Shown: one piece after another, positions 63,815-64,000 of the stretch
Numbering within the stretch: the first letter of the stretch is position 1
Layout: every line of letters starts with the position of its first letter
Assembly: GCF_017115025.1 (NCBI RefSeq)
Contig: NZ_JABXKM010000329.1
Location: 1 to 64,000, forward strand
Length of the DNA: 64,000 nt
Reading direction: 5' to 3'
Source: Nostoc sp. NOS(2021)
GTDB taxonomy: Bacteria > Cyanobacteriota > Cyanobacteriia > Cyanobacteriales > Nostocaceae
The notes under the pieces: generated by a model
The model's input: only the letters and a program-made list of their open reading frames with translations
The model's database searches: none
What the model was told of the DNA's origin: nothing
Made by a program: the position numbers and the translations under genes

Positions 63815-64000
63815 TTAGCTTGAAAGATCAAGGCTTAATTGCAAAGCTGGATTCACAAGGTTCTGATTTTGTGCGTTTTTATCCAAATAAAGTTTAACTT
63901 CGTAATTAGTAATGAATAACTCTTTTCCTTTAGCCGCACTACTCTGCTTATAGTTATTCATCCCATACTGTAATTCCCACTCTGAGATATTAGCCCATTG
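63815..64000 (-). CDS. C-terminal part of an unidentified gene, cut by the window edge
   Basis: A frame open from the right edge to a stop at 63815, about 61 residues. It reads WELQYGMNNYKQSSAAKGKE, then LFITNYEVKLYLDK, and ends LQLSLDLSS. The clean frame and balanced composition suggest a real protein end, but no family was recognised. It is on the same strand as trpD, 76 bp upstream. Confidence 0.5.
   Translation of the reverse strand, partial: QWANISEWELQYGMNNYKQSSAAKGKELFITNYEVKLYLDKNAQNQNLVNPALQLSLDLSS

Noticed and set aside
1-64000. tRNA or rRNA genes
   Set aside because: No cloverleaf-like GGTTCRANTCC context with matching acceptor arms, and no rRNA core sequences, were seen on reading; a dedicated scan was not possible.

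Overview
The window looks like a chromosomal segment of a filamentous, heterocyst-forming cyanobacterium of the Nostoc/Anabaena type. The evidence is a form IB rbcL-rbcX-rbcS cluster with a nearby rca gene (activase with a RbcS-like tail), very many HIP1 octamers (GCGATCGC), heptamer short tandem repeats (TGCCCAA and TTAGGAG types) between genes, and families largely restricted to cyanobacteria (DUF1816, DUF2358, DUF1400 hydrolase, Uma2/DUF820, DUF6887/DUF6888). No rRNA, tRNA, CRISPR array or intact insertion sequence was seen. Small palindromic or MITE-like elements are common.

Layout. 0.2-9.9 kb: a small membrane protein, a TerB-like protein, murF overlapping a GNAT gene, a membrane protein, a fasciclin protein, trmFO, two Uma2 genes flanking a DUF6888/DUF6887 pair, panB and a secreted beta-propeller protein. 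10-15.8 kb: the Rubisco region, a roughly 0.7 kb leader followed by rbcL, rbcX and rbcS, then an SGNH hydrolase, a Phd/PIN toxin-antitoxin pair and rca. 15.8-29.4 kb: a secreted protein, a repeat-rich spacer, a DUF2358 gene, a HupE-like membrane protein lacking the usual metal ligands, a nuclease whose endonuclease I tail is broken, an ethylene-receptor-like histidine kinase, an ABC exporter, a probably core-deleted YdcF protein, galE and a two-gene membrane locus that may handle a metal.

29.7-36.5 kb is the accessory region of most interest: a NACHT NTPase gene (apparently broken by a deletion or frameshift), then a subtilisin-like protease and a stand-alone paralogue of that protease's propeptide, then a large secreted protein and a Doc toxin-antitoxin pair. 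The three-gene NACHT, subtilase and propeptide order looks like a protease-effector conflict module.

36.6-52.8 kb: an M28 peptidase, a TonB-dependent receptor, two small proteins, a DhaM-HPr-Enzyme I fusion, a phosphodiester glycosidase family protein, an Eis-like acetyltransferase, a di-haem cytochrome, a DMT transporter and a DUF1400 hydrolase. 52.9-64 kb: mazEF (MazF carries a helix-turn-helix-like insert), truB, a coiled-coil protein overlapping an alpha/beta hydrolase, a DUF1816 gene, rlmB, mrnC, a STAS-domain regulator that seems to start at ATT, carA, a retropepsin-like protease, trpD and a partial gene at the right edge.

Housekeeping genes (cell wall, tRNA/rRNA modification, pantothenate, pyrimidine/arginine and tryptophan synthesis, carbon fixation) are scattered singly among accessory genes. 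Several accessory genes are visibly decaying (nuclease tail, YdcF, NACHT). Family assignments rest on motif recognition by eye; no database search was run.
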